Shown: positions 14,909-16,543 of the stretch, piece by piece
Numbering within the stretch: the stretch's first letter is position 1
How the letters are laid out: each line of letters begins with the position of its first letter
Source: CAZJRB01 sp964547995
Lineage (GTDB): Bacteria > Planctomycetota > Planctomycetia > Pirellulales > Thermoguttaceae
DNA: 16,543 nt
Assembly (NCBI GenBank): GCA_964547995.1
Contig: CAZJRB010000145.1
Span: forward strand, 1-16,543
Direction: 5' to 3'
Position numbers and translations under genes: made by a program
Notes under the pieces: model-generated
Seen by the model: only the letters and a program-made list of their open reading frames with translations
The model's database searches: none
Told to the model about the DNA's origin: nothing

Positions 14909-16141
14909 ATGACCGAAAAACCGAAGCCGCAAGCCATGGAAACCACCGCCCAAGGCGTTCCCCTGCTCGATCTGGGACGCCAACACGCCGACCTGAAGGA
15001 CGAGATCCTCGACGCGCTTGCTAAGGTCGTCGACAGCGGCTGGTTTGTGCTCGGCCCGGATGTCAAGCAACTCGAGAAGGACATGGCCCGGTATTGCCAG
15101 GCGAAGCACGCGGTTGGGTGTGCCTCCGGGAGCGATGCCCTGCTGCTCGCGTTGATGGCATGTCGGGTAGGGGCGGGCGATGAAGTGATCCTGCCGAGTT
15201 TCACGTTCTTCGCCACCGCGAGCGCCGTCACCCGGCTCGGGGCCACGCCCGTCTTCGCCGACATCGATCCGGTCACGTTCAACATCGACCCGGCCGAGGT
15301 CGAGAAGCTCCTCACCCCGGCCACGAAGGCCCTGCTGCCGGTCCATCTGTTCGGGCAGTGCGCCGACATGGACGCATTGAACCGGATCGCCAAGGCACAC
15401 AACCTCGTGGTGATCGAGGACGCCGCCCAGGCCATCGGGGCCGAGTTAGACGGCCGGCGGGCAGGCTCGATCGGCGACATCGGGTGTTTCAGCTTCTATC
15501 CGACAAAGAATCTCGGCGGCGCCGGCGACGGCGGAATGCTCACCACTCGCGACGACGAACTGGCCGACCGTTTCCGGTCGCTCCGCGGACACGGCATGCG
15601 GCCGCGGTACTATCACAGCGAAATCGGTATCAACAGCCGTCTCGACTCGTTTCAAGCGGCTGTCTTGAACATCAAGCTGCGGTACCTCGATTGCTACACC
15701 GAGATGCGGCAGAAGAACGCTGACCGCTACACCGAAATGTTCACTGGCGCCGGGCTGGAGGGGATCCTGGGGTTGCCGGTGGCGGCGGACCGCCGGCGGC
15801 ACGTCTGGAACCAGTACGTCGTGCGCGTGCCGGACGGCCGGCGCGACGAGTTGCGCCGGTCGCTGGCCGAGGTGAAGATCGGCTCGGAAATCTACTACCC
15901 GCTGGGCCTGCACCAGCAGGAGTGTTTCCAGTATCTCGACTACGCCCCGGACGATCTGCCGGAGACGCTCCGCGCGGCGGACGAGGTCTTGGCTCTGCCG
16001 ATCTTCCCGGAACTGACCGCCGAGGAGCAGCAACGCGTGGTCGACTGGATCGCCACGTTCTTCGGCATTCGAGGCGCCCGCCGGTCGGCGGCGGCCACCG
16101 GGCTCTCCGAGCAGCCTGCGGAACACCGCAAGGCCGGATAA
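14909..16141 (+). CDS. DegT/DnrJ/EryC1/StrS family PLP aminotransferase
   Basis: The family uses pyridoxal phosphate to aminate keto sugars, normally nucleotide-linked, for lipopolysaccharide, capsule or secondary-metabolite glycans, in the cytoplasm. The 410 residues contain GSDALLL (74-80, phosphate binding), PSFTFFATASAV (96-107), VIEDAAQAIGA (168-178, with Asp171 facing the pyridine nitrogen) and GCFSFYPTKNLGGAGDGG (192-209). Lys200 is the Schiff-base lysine, and INSRLDSFQAAVL (241-253) is the family dimer/active-site motif. All key residues are present. The exact sugar is not known. The start at 14909 has no Shine-Dalgarno; an ATG at 14936 would still keep the whole fold. The Ala/Arg-rich tail after about residue 390 looks like a lineage-specific extension. 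Its stop is four bases from that of the convergent small gene. Confidence 0.92.
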   Translation: MTEKPKPQAMETTAQGVPLLDLGRQHADLKDEILDALAKVVDSGWFVLGPDVKQLEKDMARYCQAKHAVGCASGSDALLLALMACRVGAGDEVILPSFTFFATASAVTRLGATPVFADIDPVTFNIDPAEVEKLLTPATKALLPVHLFGQCADMDALNRIAKAHNLVVIEDAAQAIGAELDGRRAGSIGDIGCFSFYPTKNLGGAGDGGMLTTRDDELADRFRSLRGHGMRPRYYHSEIGINSRLDSFQAAVLNIKLRYLDCYTEMRQKNADRYTEMFTGAGLEGILGLPVAADRRRHVWNQYVVRVPDGRRDELRRSLAEVKIGSEIYYPLGLHQQECFQYLDYAPDDLPETLRAADEVLALPIFPELTAEEQQRVVDWIATFFGIRGARRSAAATGLSEQPAEHRKAG

Positions 16142-16145
16142 ACGG

Positions 16146-16478
16146 TCAGTACCTCGGCTCGCTCTGCTCTCCGGTTTCCTTTTTCTTCCTTGCTTCCTCC
16201 TCGACCATTTCCGCCTGGGAGACTCGTTTCTCGGTGGTTTCCTCGTATTCTTCCGGCTTGGCACGTTCTCGCCGGCGGCTGGAGCGGCAGACCACCAGCA
16301 TCCCCAGGACGATGCCCATCATGACCAGGAAGTAGGCCAACACCCAGCCGGGCTCTTTATCCTTCTTCGCCTCCTCCGGGGCCTTCTTGGCCAGGACCGT
16401 CCCGTACAGGGCCAGCCAGAAGATGGCCGACAGAGCGAAGTATTTCAGCGTTTGCCAGAGGGATCGTAGTCGGTTCAT
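16146..16478 (-). CDS. Small membrane protein of unknown function with charged C-terminal tail
   Basis: I do not recognise a family. The 110 residues have a positively charged start, a first hydrophobic helix at about 11-30 (could be a signal peptide, ending VLAKK), a short Lys/Glu-rich loop, a second helix at about 45-64 and then a highly charged tail (66-110) rich in Glu, Arg and Lys that is likely helical or coiled coil. A topology with the tail in the cytoplasm fits the Arg-rich stretch RSSRRRERAK after helix two. The ATG at 16478 has an AGGAA (16486-16490) at suitable distance. Its promoter would lie at the window edge and I see no clear one. Hydrophobicity, ribosome site and fit against the neighbour make it a likely real gene. 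Confidence 0.75.
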   Translation of the reverse strand: MNRLRSLWQTLKYFALSAIFWLALYGTVLAKKAPEEAKKDKEPGWVLAYFLVMMGIVLGMLVVCRSSRRRERAKPEEYEETTEKRVSQAEMVEEEARKKKETGEQSEPRY

Positions 16479-16543
16479 TTTGCGGTTCCTGTACTACTAA
16501 CCTCAAACATCGTTAAGTTTTTGACAAAGATTCTTGGCCAATC

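Noticed and set aside
1..16543. tRNA, rRNA, CRISPR, IS element or phage genes
   Set aside because: I found no T-loop motifs in intergenic DNA with a fitting cloverleaf, no regularly spaced repeats, no transposase or integrase motifs and no terminal inverted repeats.

Overview
The window looks like a piece of a Planctomycetota chromosome, probably related to Pirellulales. The base composition is high in GC. There are many exported proteins of families enriched in that phylum: DUF1080/3-keto-disaccharide hydrolase, an EF-hand plus alpha/beta hydrolase fusion, GH95 fucosidase, an SMP-30-like propeller, and membrane-anchored squalene-cyclase-like alpha/alpha toroids. Genes are short operons on both strands, and Shine-Dalgarno motifs are present for only some of them. 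The taxonomic call is an inference from gene content, not from a marker gene.

Left part (1-5000), carbohydrate degradation. A GH95-type alpha-L-fucosidase gene (117-2628) is complete at both ends but broken by a perfect 31-bp tandem duplication at 1746-1807; removing one copy restores a single 826-residue frame. Converging on it is a secreted DUF1080 protein (2686-3447, minus). That gene shares a divergent promoter region, with two perfect TTGACA -35 boxes, with an exported EF-hand/esterase-like hydrolase (3701-4912).

Middle (5000-7900), housekeeping. A short possible ORF (5033-5230, minus) lies in otherwise empty sequence. It is followed by a minus-strand operon, rpmG (ribosomal protein L33) then recJ (single-strand DNA exonuclease), with its own promoter candidate.

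Centre (7700-11630), the most unusual part. Two tandem paralogues of 548 and 547 residues each have a cytoplasmic N-terminus, one membrane helix, a fast-diverging acidic linker and a strongly conserved Cys-containing alpha/alpha toroid. Each is followed by its own stem-loop terminator or terminator-like hairpin, and the first has a leader rich in stem-loops. Long runs of perfect nucleotide identity inside otherwise diverged DNA suggest gene conversion or another nucleotide-level constraint.

Right part (11640-16543). A strong sigma70-like promoter and a hairpin leader precede an operon of an exported six-bladed SMP-30/NHL-like propeller protein and a sodium:solute symporter, plausibly a sugar or sugar-acid capture and uptake pair. 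Then come a DegT/DnrJ/EryC1/StrS aminotransferase for nucleotide-sugar or cell-surface glycan synthesis, with its own promoter candidate and leader hairpin, and a small two-helix membrane protein on the opposite strand. I saw no tRNA, rRNA, CRISPR array, transposase or phage gene.
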